DNA of 64,000 bases from Stephania yunnanensis. Taxonomy: Eukaryota; Streptophyta; Magnoliopsida; Ranunculales; Menispermaceae. Shown one piece after another: positions 11,031 through 22,300 of the stretch. The stretch lies in contig CM077582.1 in the NCBI GenBank assembly GCA_039657365.1, positions 48,619,818 through 48,683,817 of the forward strand, in the 5' to 3' direction. A program made the position numbers and the translations under genes. The notes beneath the pieces are model-generated. The model was not told where the DNA came from, did no database searches, and saw nothing but the letters and a program-made list of their open reading frames with translations. Position 1 is the stretch's first letter. Every line of letters starts with the position of its first letter.

Positions 11031-13389
11031 ATGGGGAGAACAAAACGTCAATCAGGGAGGTCTCCGACTATAGGGCGGGGTGGGAGGGGAGGCAAGTCTA
11101 GAGAAGGTAGTACTGTAGCATCCCGAGTTGAGGCTGCTGCTCCTAAACGGAAACGTCCGGCTTCATCAAACGTAAGAAGAAAGTGGATCAGAAAAATCCA
11201 CAACCCAAATGCAAATGGGCCAAGACACCCAATGAGAGTGACGTGCAACTAGGTGAGACTGGAATGGAGTATGGGGGTATAACTTTTTCTATTGATGGTA
11301 GAGATGGTCTCACACTTGGGGGTCAGTGTAGGGAAGGTACCGAGCTTAGTCGTACACCAACGAATGGTGTAGGTTTCGAAGATAATGTTGTGCATATTAA
11401 GGGTGCAGACTCCTCCAATACATCTTCACATTCAAAAGATGAAGCATCCACTTCATTTCCTGGTGGCTCGACCACTTTAGACCTCTTACCATCATTTCGC
11501 CACCATGTATTGCTAGACATTTGGCGGAACACGGTACATATTACTATCACTTAGTTAGTTATGAAATGTTTAAGGTTATTTCTTGTCTACTATTGGTACA
11601 ACTTCTTTTATAGGTTCGAGGATTCCTTAAATGCATCAACCATGGTTCTCAAGTTTCAATTTTGCGGAATATCTAGCCACACTCGGAGAAGGTAAGGATG
11701 AAGAAGTTGATTGAGAACAGTGGCTTTGGACCATTAGGTTATATCACATATGAAGGAAGCAATCGGGTATTCATCTCTAGCATTGTTGAGAGATGGCTGC
11801 TCAAGACCAACATGTTCCACATGGTATTTAAAGATATGACAATCACATTAAATGATGTGCGGATCCTTCTTAGAACTCGGGTCACTGGAAATATAGTAGT
11901 TGTCAAGTTGAATAAGCGAGTTGAGGTTACGGCTATAGTAAGCTGTTTATTAGGGATTCCAATTAATGAAGTTGATCAAGAGATTAGGAATATTTCTGGC
12001 CTGACTGTGAGGTTGGCATGGTTGAAGGACCGATTTGCAGTCCCTACTAAAAGATTTTAGATGATGAGGATGATGAAAATGAAGAGGAACATGAAAAAGA
12101 AGAGGAAGGGTCCGAGGGGAAGAAATGGTTTTACATTTATCCCCTGTCGAGTGCTTGGTTATAGCATACATTTTATACCTACTTGGAGCTACCGTTTTTA
12201 CAAATAAGTCTGGTACGAGAGTTCTCCTCACTCTCATTCAGCTTTTAAACTATGTGGATAACATTAGGTAGTATAAATAGGGTGGAGCTGCACTTGCTTA
12301 CTTGTACCGTCAGCTATGCATTGCAAATCGTGTTGAGGTCACACAAATTTTCATATACATGACCTTGTTAGAGGTAAAGTATTGAACAAGTCGTTTAAGT
12401 TTTATTTTAATTTACTTTGTTTGTAACATTTCTTGTATGCAGGGCTGAATGTACTATTGCCTACCATTTAGCAAACCGCGTCTCCGTACTGACTACAAAA
12501 TGGGAATGACACGAGTGATAAGGTGGCACAATAAGATTGAGTCAATGCTGACGTTCGAGCTTCTCATAGAATTTAGGAGGCGAGTGGATAGGATGTGACC
12601 CGAAGAGGTGATGCGCCTACACTACAATTACCTACACTTATAAATATATTTTGACATTTGTGACTAATTTTCATTTTTCCCTAGTGTTTAGGCATACAAC
12701 TAAGAAGAATGCACCTCCGGTCCATGAAATGGCCTTCTATTTATGTTCGATGAGGTTTATGGATGTCATTGAACTGCAGAATCCTGCAAGAGTGTCGAGG
12801 CAAATGGGATATGTTCAAGGGATTCCAAAAAAAAGCCATAAAAATCCATTTATGCAGATAGGAGCAACTTAGCCCATATATACTCAACGAAGTATAGTTA
12901 CGACCCCCAAGTTTGGGAGGAGTGGGTGGACCATCTCATTGCTAGAGAACGAGGCGGTGAGAGGACTGTATTTCCATGGCAAGCTGCACCAGGATACCTT
13001 CAATGGTTTGAGTCGGTGAGCCATCAATTTATTGAAAATCCTGAACATGTACCGGGGTGGTTAATGAAGACGAGCCTAATTTAATATAAATTCTATTTTC
13101 TTATAAATTCAACTTTGGTGTTTGTTTTAGCATTTACTTACTCACATTATTTCATTGATAGCGTAATCATTAAGCACTTGACGTTGCCTTACGGTTCAGA
13201 ACGATGCCTAAGACTAATGTTACTGCCGAAAATGCAATTGCAATGGCGGATGCAATGATCGCCTTCTTATCTGGAGTTGAAGGGGAAGAGGAAGACATGG
13301 TGACTGGCACAACCACCCACAGCGATGGAGCTATAACATCCACTACCGCAGTTATGGCTCCTCATACAAGCGTCGAACATGTGTCATAA
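11031..13389 (+). pseudogene. PMD (plant mobile domain, MAIN-like) gene, decayed
   Basis: A basic N-terminus (MGRTKRQSGRSP..) is followed by a linker, then FRHHVLLDIWRNT and, after an intron-like gap, LKCINHGSQVS. Then comes the PMD core at 11698-12060 with VERWLLKTNMFHMVF and ITLNDVRILLRTRVTG, the segment that normally reads ITLQDVxxLLGLxVDG. Further weak exons follow: NKSGTRVLLTLIQLL near 12195-12245, an Arg-Gln-MGYVQGIP segment near 12800-12830, and VWEEWVDHL near 12910. Several stops and frameshifts (about 12270 and 12480-12600) break it. PMD proteins occur as host MAIN-like factors and as passengers of MULE and gypsy transposons. Which applies here is not decided by the sequence. Confidence 0.7.
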
Positions 13390-13770
13390 GTTAGGGGCTA
13401 GATTTATGTGTTGGTCATCCTTTTAAAATTTTGGACAAATTTGAATCGTGAATTAATAGTCATTCTTTTAAACTTTATGGAGCTTCTTTTAATATATATT
13501 TTGGGAATGGTTTTAACTTACTGCTCTTATTGAATGTATGTTATTGGCAGCCATGTTCTTTTCATTACTATATACTATTGCCACGACATGCAGGGCTGAG
13601 AAGTATGTAACTGTAACAGCCATAGTTGGCCGATATTTTTTGTTGCATTTCGACAGCGTATGATCGATTGATGTTGTTATGTTTCGCTCGTACGTAAATG
13701 AATTTATAATTACATGGGCTTCTTATGAGGTATAACTATCAACTTTGTGGGGGTATTTGTAATAATATAA
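13390..13770. other. Spacer between PMD gene and tandem array
   Basis: No coding signal. It contains a CATAGTTGGCCGATA-like stretch also hinted at upstream of the PMD gene (10825-10860), which may be a diverged repeat. Confidence 0.3.
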
Positions 13771-14560
13771 TGGGGTATGACTAGATAAGCGAGCACATGT
13801 AATCAAAACTCCTATTTTCGTTTCAAATTGGGCTCACCGAGATATGAGAACATCTTTTGGAGTTGTCAGACCGAGAGATCTTAGAACCTACAAAAATCCT
13901 GCAACAATGGGGTATGATTAGTACTATAGTGGGGTATGACCAGATAACGGACATAGGTTACTAAAAGTCATTGTTCAATTTTGGTTTCCATTAACTAATA
14001 TTCGACGCAGAGTCACGGACAATCAAGCTTCGAAGTATTATGTGTTTTTTTAAAATGTCCCAAACATTGTGTACGCTTAGTAGTATAATGAGGTATGATC
14101 AGATAAATAGAAACTGGTGACTGAAACTCGTATTTCCATTTCGAGCAGGGCTCAGCGAGATATGAGAACAAATTTTAGATCTGTCACATCGAGAGCACTT
14201 AGGACCTGCAAAAATCCTGCAACTAAAAAGTGGGGTATGCTTAGTAGTATAATGGGGTATGAAAAAATAAACGAACACATGTGACTGAAATGCATTGATC
14301 AGTTTCGATTTTCGTTAACTGATATTATATACGGAGTCACGGACTACGAAGCTCCGAAGTATTATGCGTTTCTTTAACTTCCCAAATATGGGTATGCTTA
14401 GTACTATGATGGGGTATGACCACAAAAATGAAAATTGGTGACCAAAACTCGTATTTTTGTTTCAAACAGGGCTCACCGAAATATGAAAATAACTTTTGGA
14501 CCTGTCATACCAAGAGCACTCAGAACCTTCAACAATCCTTTCAACTGTGCAAAAAAAATA
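13771..14560 (+). repeat. Composite tandem array of about 160-bp half units (A/B, period about 320 bp)
   Basis: Units start with TGGGGTATGA-like boxes at 13771 (A1), 13930 (B1), 14089 (A2), 14253 (B2) and 14410 (A3). A units share CTCACCGAGATATGAGAAC and AAAATCCTGCAAC. B units share AGTCACGGAC and GAAGTATTATG. A-to-A spacing is 318 and 321 bases and B-to-B is 323. The order A-B-A-B-A shows that a two-part unit was amplified together. The box TTAGTAGTATAATGGGGTATG recurs at the junctions. It lies between the PMD and OTU pseudogenes, which face each other across it. Confidence 0.85.
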
Positions 14561-14980
14561 AGAAATTCAACCAACTAAATTTTTTTACCAAACATGTTCA
14601 ACATTTAAAGACCAAATTTAAAGCATTATATACAAAGAACAACTAAATTTCATTAAAAATCCATCTCGAGAAAACAAAATAACATCAACATGTGTGTATG
14701 TTCCAAAAAAATCAAAGTATACCAAAAAAAGAACATGACGCATACACGCAAAACAAGGGTGTATGAACCTGCAAGAAATTCCATCCTCCCATGAAATCCC
14801 TACGACTATCATCGCTATATCTACCTATGTACATTCGATCTAAATAGAGCAACTACATGTGAATCATTTCTATACCCACCAATGTACACTGAAAAAAATC
14901 GATGTTTATCACCAAGAAATCAATGTATATGCAATACAAAACACAACCAAAGTATCAATCGAGAGTTATCATCACCGCTG
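14561..14980. other. AT-rich spacer
   Basis: No gene or repeat recognised; it separates the tandem array from the OTU-like pseudogene. Confidence 0.4.
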
Positions 14981-16080
14981 GTCCAGTTTGTGTTGGTTTC
15001 GCCATAAGATTTAACCAATCCGGCCAAGTCCTACTTGCACGTAACGCATATACATCCCATTGACTGAAGATAAGAGGTAGAGGTGCACCATCCTTAACTC
15101 GTAACTACAATTGGAAAATAGTTAAAGTAAGTTCTAAAGTCATAATTAAAATCACAAATACCATTAAAAATATATACAAAAGCTTACAATAACGAAATGA
15201 TTTGTGTTAACCAAGCATAACCATATGACTTGTCTTTCATGTATTAGATGGGCTCTCGTAAGGCAAGAAACAAAGTCGCAGACCCGGCACGAGATAATGA
15301 AACAAATGCCCTATCGTAACAATTGGCGACAATTACGCCCATGTCTAGCAATATGAGCCATGAAGAACCCGGTGCAAAGTCGTTTTGAAACGTGTTGATG
15401 GAATTTCTAATTGTTTTAAAGTTTTCCTGTAACTGGAACACATTGATGTAGAAATCCCTATGAATATCAAGCTCTCGCACTAGTTTCCTCCTTACCCTCA
15501 TCCAACCAGAGTTAGCTTCATATCATAATGCCTCGCCTATTACGCGGTACCCACAGTTCCCATCAGACTCCACATTCCTTGTCTCAAGCTTAAATCGTAA
15601 CCATAAATCTGGTACTTGATCAATCAACCTAGTAGCCACTTGAGATCGAGTCTTTGATCGCCTAGGTGGTGCAAATGGAATCGATGTAGTAGCTCCACCG
15701 CATCCCTTTTTCGTCCTCCTCCTACTGCCCCTCCCCTGCCAGTTCTGTTTGAAGATATGGATGGCTCAACGGAATTGGAATCACCAACCACGGACTCTTG
15801 GATGGGTCGAGGCTCGGTAACTGACTTAGTCTCCTCGACAAGAACGTCATCAGTAAGAACCTCCTCGACAAACACATCATGACCAATAGAACGGCATCAT
15901 CAGCTGCAGACTATGCCTCCTCTATAGCCTTAGCTCGAGCATCAGCCATATCAAAAGAAGATGGAGTCCTCGTTGTAGATTTCTCAAGTTTCTCCATTTT
16001 TCTCTCTTTTTTGGACTTTTTCTTTGGACCCAATGGACCACTATGAGGCCTTCCCCTAGTACCTTTACATTCTTTTTTTA
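14981..16080 (-). pseudogene. OTU-domain tail of a MULE-type protein, decayed
   Basis: On the minus strand, from about 16080, a basic linker with GTRGRPHSG and KRTPSSF-like wording precedes an OTU cysteine-protease start, SDGNCGYRVIGEAL (Cys codon about 15553-15555). It is followed after an in-frame stop by WMRVRRKLVRELDIH, then MGVIVANCYDRAFVSLS (15244-15501). After an intron-like gap comes DGAPLPLIFSQWDVYAL near 15030-15100. The combination of RGRP linker plus OTU is known from plant MULE/FAR1-like transposase fusions, where it sits C-terminal to the transposase. The transposase itself is not present here. The final OTU His segment is poorly preserved. Confidence 0.65.
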
Positions 16081-16089
16081 GTAATATAA

Positions 16090-16339
16090 TTAGTTATTTC
16101 TCCAATGGTACATTCATTTATATTATAAATTCTATTATAGATTACATATTTGTTAAACATGCTACAAGGAGCAGTCAACTTAATGTGTGTAATATTGCAG
16201 ATATCTCTCTAGTAACTATCTTGAAGAAGCTAAGGTCCCTATTCCTCCGAACATACGCTCTTGCTCAGTGTCCAACCAATTGTAAGAGTTTACCTTTACA
16301 TGCTTTTATTTAGTAATGTAACTGAGACTTTTTTATTGT
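16090..16339. other. Unassigned spacer
   Basis: No recognisable transposase follows the OTU tail upstream on the minus strand. Some splice-like TTGCAG text lies at 16195-16200 with no matching protein. Confidence 0.3.
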
Positions 16340-16730
16340 TACAATGTATCGATGGGCACTGACAAGTGGAGTCAAAATGTAATAACATCTACCACGATGA
16401 CTACAATGTATCGATGGGCACTGACAAGTGGAAATAAAGTCTTCCCTCATCAAATGAAAACGTAAACTTTCATGCATGAAACGTTTCTATAATTTCTACA
16501 TTATTTTGTTGATGTTTAAATAAAGTCTTCTCTCATCAAACAAAAGGTAAATTTTAAAAAATAGAAACTTAAAACGTTTCTATATTTGTTTGTACGAAGT
16601 AGAAATGAAAACATTTCTATTTTTTATGTTTTTACTTTGAAATAGAAATAAAGACTTCTCTCATTAAAAAAAAAAAGTAAATTCTAAAAATATAAACTTC
16701 CTTAAAATATAGAAACATTTCTATATTTGG
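16340..16730. repeat. Local tandem repeats (62-bp duplication, then degenerate AAATAAAGTCTTC repeats)
   Basis: ACAATGTATCGATGGGCACT occurs at 16341 and 16403 as a direct 62-bp duplication. It is followed by three degenerate copies of AAATAAAGTCTTCTCTCATC...ACGTTTCTATA starting at about 16432, 16518 and 16646. These are AT-rich minisatellite-like sequences. Confidence 0.7.
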
Positions 16731-17093
16731 ATTGTTGACGAATCCCTTTGAAGTCGTTAACTAATTAAAAAATAAACAACCAAAAAATGTCCACACTCTT
16801 TCTCTCTATGCTGCGCAACCCTCCTTATTTTCTTAAGTTTCCTTATTCAATTTGAAAACTCAAATCTTCTCTAAAAAAAAAAAAAATCTCACATCCTCAC
16901 TTGTTGCTCGCATTTTTTGACCAAGTCATCAAACGAACGAAGACGTGTCGGGCCAATGCTACTGTCACCTCTCCATTTTCTTCAATCCACCCTTGCAACT
17001 TCACCTTTTTCAGTGACCTTGTAATTTAGGAATGCAATTTGCTTCATCTAAATTAAACAATTAATGCTCTTCTCTATTGCGGATGCAGATACC

Positions 17094-17117
17094 AAGCCCT
17101 GGAACCAATATCTGACA
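17094..17117 (+). other. Possible exon fragment interrupted by the copia insertion
   Basis: An intron-like T-rich stretch ends GGATGCAG at 17090. The following bases, joined across the copia element at 22957 with one TGACA copy removed, give an open reading of about 24 codons (YQALEPISDKVIGV..YNKLKRK then stop at about 22999). I do not recognise the protein. The open frame is short enough to be chance, so this is only a pointer to a possible host exon that the retroelement interrupted. Confidence 0.25.
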
Positions 17118-17761
17118 TGTTAGACCAGAGAGATTTGCAGTAACTTCAAAGCATGTAACACTGCAACTTTCTTAAAGGAAGTTTTGCTCTCTACACTGCA
17201 AGAGTCAGCAAAAACCCTAAAGGATACGATGAAGCAATCTCAGCTTTCTCTTTGTAGTAGTGAAAGGTGAAAACAAGAGCAAATGCTAGTTAATTTCGAG
17301 ATCATTTATTCCTCCCCAAACCCCTTCTCTTATAGAACACTGGTCAAAACCAGTTAGAGTAGAAAAAGGGAGTAGTGAAGCAGTTTCAACTGCTCCCACT
17401 CAGTCAAGTATTGAATGGGTTTATTAACTGCCCATTCAATGCTTAAGTGGGTCAATCAAATAACTGCCCACATTGTAATTTCAAAAATGGTAAAAAAATA
17501 ATGGTAAAAAGTTCTACCCATGGTTAGCTCGCACGCATACACACACACACTCCCACGTGCCTCGTTCCAAGTGCTAAGTGTGCTTATAAAAGTGCCTAAA
17601 ATGCTCCATATGCGCCGCTCAGCTCGCGCGTGTGGATCCCTTTGCATAACACTTGTGTTTTTAATTTACATACACTGTAGTGCGAGAGTATACATATACT
17701 CTTTAAACTTGAAGTTTCTAACCAATGTAGGACTAAACATTTCTTTTAAAATTCTCCAACA
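17118..17761 (-). repeat. Copia 1 3' LTR (644 bp)
   Basis: Plus-strand ends are TGTTAGACCAGAG and ATTCTCCAACA. It matches 22301-22951 along its whole length with many substitutions and small indels, indicating an old insertion. Confidence 0.9.
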
Positions 17762-18279
17762 ATCCCCCGCCATTTTCAAAATAATCAAATCATTTAATCC
17801 ACGAAATCTCAAACATTATATGCATAAATAATGGTATCTTGCGATTTGAACCACTAATTTGTAAAAAGTTCATTACATCATATCAGAATTACATGGTAGA
17901 TTATTTATGAACCAATGATTCTATTCGATATGTAGCATAAACATATCACGCATATAACTTACACCAGCAAATAGCCATAAATATCCTGACACATTCAACA
18001 TCGGCTTTGTGTCCCATATCTTCTCGTGAATGTCTTTGGAGCCAAGTCCTTGAACTTCTTGAAACAGCCGTATTTCACATCCACATAGGTAATCTCCATT
18101 CTAGTACCCCCGCAATTTAAGCACCTTTAGAAGACTATTAAGAGATCATCTTAACCTCCTCTCTTTACATGCAGGTACCGAGCACTAACAACCTTGGGAT
18201 GGTTATTAAAATTTAGTGCTCACAGTCACACTTATAATGAATTTTGACTGCATTGAACTCAAGACTTAACGTAATTTTA

Positions 18280-19130
18280 GGCGTCGAATTGAGTTTTCAC
18301 TATTTGTGACCTGTAATTCATGGGCTTGAGACCCATCCCCCTTGATGTTTTATTCAACAAGTCTCTTGAAAATCCTTTAGTAAGGGGATCTATCAAGTTT
18401 TGACTAGATCACACATAGTCAATCGTGATAACTCCACTTGTTATCAATTCTCTAACACAACTGTGTCTTAGTCCAATATGTCTGGATTTACCATTGTACA
18501 CTTGGCTATAAGCCCTTACCAATGTGGCCTCATTATCACAATGGATAGAGATTGGAGCTACCGATTTAGGCCACAATGGTATCTCGTGTAATAATTCATG
18601 TAGCCATTCAGCTTCTTTTGAAGCTGAGGCCAGCGCGATAAACTCTGATTCCGTGGTAGAACCAACCATTAAAGTTTGCCTCTTTGAAGCCCACGAGATT
18701 GCACCTCCAGCAAGTGTGAAAATACACCCACTTTGAGATGCACGATATTTATCTTTTACAATCCAACTTGCATCTGAAAATCTTTCTAAGACCGAAGGAT
18801 ATCCACTAATGCATAAACCATAGTTAATTGTTTTCTTCAGATATTTCAAGACTCTTCGAATTGCAAACCAATGCAACTCACTTGGATTAATTGTGAATCT
18901 GCTCAACTTGCCTAATGCCAAGGAAATATCCGGCCTAGTGCATGTCATTTCATACATTAAGCATCCAATTAATCTAAAATACTCCAGTTGTGAAACTGGA
19001 TTGCCTGTATTTTTCACTAGCTCAATACTTGAATCTAGCGGGGTGGAAACAGGGGGGCATAATTCAAATGATTGAATCTTTTGAGAACTTTCTCAATATA
19101 ATGAGATTGAGTTAGATTAATACTCCCCTC
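18280..19130 (-). pseudogene. Copia 1 RNase H region
   Basis: A long readable piece (18409-19017) carries YFRLIGCLMYEMTCTRPDIS, then FSDASWIVKDKYRASQSGC and STTESEFIALASASKEAEWL. These are the copia RNase H signatures, with Asp and Glu of the active site present. The C-terminal KSRHIGLRHSCVRELI segment is followed by an in-frame stop, after which DPLTKGFSRDLL (near 18350) shows the true tail. Frameshifts separate it from the reverse transcriptase upstream. Confidence 0.88.
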
Positions 19131-19740
19131 ATCTCTTACAATCTAAATTTCAAGAATGACATCAGCTTGCCCCATATCTTTCATTTCAAACTTGCTTGAA
19201 AGAAACCTTTTGGTCAACTGAACTTGTTCCAAGTCAGTTCCAAAAATCAACATGTCATCTACGTAAGGACAGATAATGACACCATTGCCTCTTTCATCAA
19301 ACTTACTATATACACATTTATCAGATTCATTTATTTTGAATCCATAAGCAAGTACAACCTGGTCAGAATTTCGGTGCCACTGTTTTGGTGCTTGTTTAAA
19401 CCATACAATAATTTTCGCAATCTACACACTTTATTTTCATGACCGGGCATTATGAACCCTTCAAGTTGTTCCATGTATATTTCCACATCCAATTCTCCAT
19501 GTAGGAACGTTGTTTTGACGTCCATTTGGTGTATGACTAGCTTGTTTATAGCTGCAATTGCAATAAGTAATCTGATAGTAACAATTCTAGCTACTGGTGA
19601 ATAGGTATCGAAATAGTCTATTCCATGCTTTTGGGTGAAACCCTTAGCAACTAGTCTCACTTTGTGTTTTTCAATGGATCTATCAACTCTTTTTTTTTCC
19701 TTTTGAAGAGAAATTTGCATTTAATGGGTTTACACCCAGG
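19060..19740 (-). pseudogene. Copia 1 reverse transcriptase region
   Basis: It contains KVRLVAKGFTQKHGIDYFD, then HQMDVKTTFLHGEL (motif A with its Asp) and, after a frameshift at about 19335, PYVDDMLIFG (near 19255), the copia YVDD catalytic motif. The segment between, YGLNKHQNSG, has lost the usual QAPR wording. The domain is complete in extent but not open. Confidence 0.88.
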
Positions 19741-19809
19741 GGGCAGATCAACTAGCTCCCAAATGTTATTTCCCATTATAGAATTCATCTCATCATTTAA
19801 TGCCTTTTT

Positions 19810-21060
19810 CTAGAAAGCTGCATCTCTTTCTTTCATCTCATCCTCTACTGTTTGAGGATCAGCCTCCGTATTAAAACAATATGGAATTTGTCTAGTTACT
19901 GTTTCTCTACTTCCTTCAACTAGGAATGCATAGAAATCAGAACCAAATGACTTAATTTTTCGAGCTCGTTTGCTCCTTCGAAGTTTAGGAACTTCTACTA
20001 TTTCTTTGTCATTTTCAATTTCTATTACTTCCTTCCCTTTTTGGTTTTCTTCGGGAATACTTTTGGGAACATATTTAAATCTTGTCTCATCAAAGATTTC
20101 ATCCCTTGATTTAATTGCAGTGTTTGTTGAAATCGAGTTATTAGGCTCAATTACCATGAACCTATATGTCTTACTGTGTTGTCTATATCCAATAAATATG
20201 CACTCCACTCCCCTTTCACCCAATTTCCTCTTTTTGGGTTCAGGTACTTTTACTACTGCTCTATAGCCCCAAATTCTTAAATAATTAAGATTTGGTTTTC
20301 GCTTATTCCAAAGTTCATATGGGGTGACTTTATTCCGCTTTTGTGGAATTCTGTTCAAAATATGGCATGCAGTCAGCAATGCCTCTCCCCAAAATTCACT
20401 ACTCAAACCAGAGTTTGATAGCATAGCATTAACCATTTCGGTTAGAACACGATTTTTACGCTTAGCCACACCATTTTGTTGTAGTATATAAGGGGCCGTA
20501 GTCTCATGGACTATTCCAGTGGATTCAAAGTACTTTGGGTCATAGTATTCTCCTCCCCTATCAAACCTTAAACATTTTATAAAGGTCTCACATTGCAATT
20601 CGGTTTCTACCTTATAGGCCTGAGACTTTACCATTGCCTCATCTTTTGAATGCAACAAATAAACATAACAAAACTTGTTATAATCATCAATAAATGTTAT
20701 ATAATATTTATTGCCTCCTATTGATGGTGTACTATGTATGTCACAACATCAGAATGTATTAAATCAAGCAACTTTAAATTTCTTTCAACATTAGGAAATG
20801 GGTTTCTAGTTATTTTTGTTTTCATGCATGCATTGCAATTCCATTCATATTTATCAAAATAAGGTAGTAATTCTAGTTTTATCATATCATATAATTTTCT
20901 AAAATGAACATGTCCTAATCTATGATGCCATAAAAATGAAGGAGACTCAACAAGATACGCAGAAATAATATTCTTATTAGATAAAGCGATTACATTGAGC
21001 TTAAACATCCTTATAAGCATAACCCTTCCCTACATATACCCCTCCCTTGGAGAGGACAAA
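19810..21060 (-). pseudogene. Copia 1 integrase region
   Basis: The HHCC zinc-binding part is at about 20720-20940 (HHRLGHVHFRKL..CNACMKTK). The catalytic core and C-terminus are at 19810-20658, with RFDRGGEY and QQNGVAKRKNRVLTEM. In copia integrases the second motif reads GVAERKNR, so the catalytic Glu of the DDE triad is replaced by Lys here. The two parts are separated by a frameshift. The FWGEALLTACHILNR and IFIGYRQHSKTYR stretches confirm the family. Confidence 0.9.
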
Positions 21061-22275
21061 TTTGTCAGCTTCAAATACAAGCCTAAAACCAAACTTATTC
21101 AAAAGACTACCCGACACTCAATTCTTCCTCACTTCTGGTGCATAATATACGTTAGGGAGTGTTACAATTTTGCCAGAAGTAAACTTCAGATCAACACTAC
21201 CTATGCCTTTAACAGGGACAGTAACATCATTTCCCATGTACAAGATAGTATTTTCATCTACTGCCTCTATGGTCTTGAAGAACCTCTTGTTCTTGCAGAC
21301 GTGTCGAGTAGTACCAGAATCAACCCACCAAGCCATGTCATTTCCAACGACATTGATTTCAGAAATCATAGCAATGAGATCATCATTGTAGTTTCCTGCA
21401 CCTTTTGCGGCGATGGAGGAAGCATGATGTTTTCCTTGCTTCCTTTTCCAATATAACATTCGAACTTGAAGTGGCCATCTTTCCCGCATAACCAACAAGT
21501 GACTTTCTATTTCCTTTGATTCTGGTTTTGGTTGTTTGATTTTTCTAAACCAGCAGGCTTTTTAAAACTATCAGGCTTGTTAGGCCTATTCAGTAGCGAT
21601 TTTTTGAACTTTGCTGCCTCCATCACATGCATATTTGAAATCTCCTGAGCATTTTGCTCTTTTTCATTTTCCTGCATGTAACAATCCTCTTCCACACGAA
21701 GATGGTTAGCTAGCTCATCAAGAGTTATGTCCTCTTTTTTATGCTTAAGAGTTCATTTGAACTCCTTCCAAGATGGAGGTTGTTTATCAATAATAGATGA
21801 CACAACAATTATTTCATCCATGTCAAGATTGTGTTGAGAGAAGTTATTTCTAATCCTCTCAATTTCACAAAATTGTTCCATAACAGACCTTTCATCAACC
21901 ATTTTAAAATTAATAAACTTTGATATGAGGAATTTCTTACTTGTCGCATCCTCCTTATGGTACCTTGCCTCCAATTTCTCCCACAACTCCTTGGCAAAGG
22001 GGATATATGGTAGAGGTCGAACAGTGAGTCCTTCATAGAATTCAGAATGTGACCTCTATAGGTGTGGTCATCCGTCTCCCATTTCTGCCTCTTCCCAATT
22101 TGCTCGACAGTTTCATCATCGGACTACGCAGGCTTGGGTGTATCCAGAACATACACCAGATGAAGTGCCACTAGCAGAAAATGCACTCGCTTTTGCCACC
22201 TCAGGAAATCGCCTCCATCGAAGCGATCTAGTTTCATAATGTTAGCCGACAGCTCTTTGATTGACGAAGCCATTG
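21060..22275 (-). pseudogene. Copia 1 gag and protease region
   Basis: A gag start MASSIKELSANIMKLDRF lies at about 22272, only about 30 bases inside the 5' LTR. The Gag body follows in alternating frames (21753-22036). A CCHC knuckle CWLCGKDGHFKFEC is readable near 21460-21500 in a shifted frame. The protease motif WWVDSGTTRHVC is at about 21310-21345. At least three frameshifts or stops disrupt the frame. Confidence 0.85.
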
Positions 22276-22300
22276 CAACGGCATAAAACTTCCTTTAGAC

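Noticed and set aside
10240..17000. Terminal inverted repeats of a large MULE around the PMD/OTU cluster
   Set aside because: I looked for matching inverted ends outside the cluster and found none that I could support by eye.
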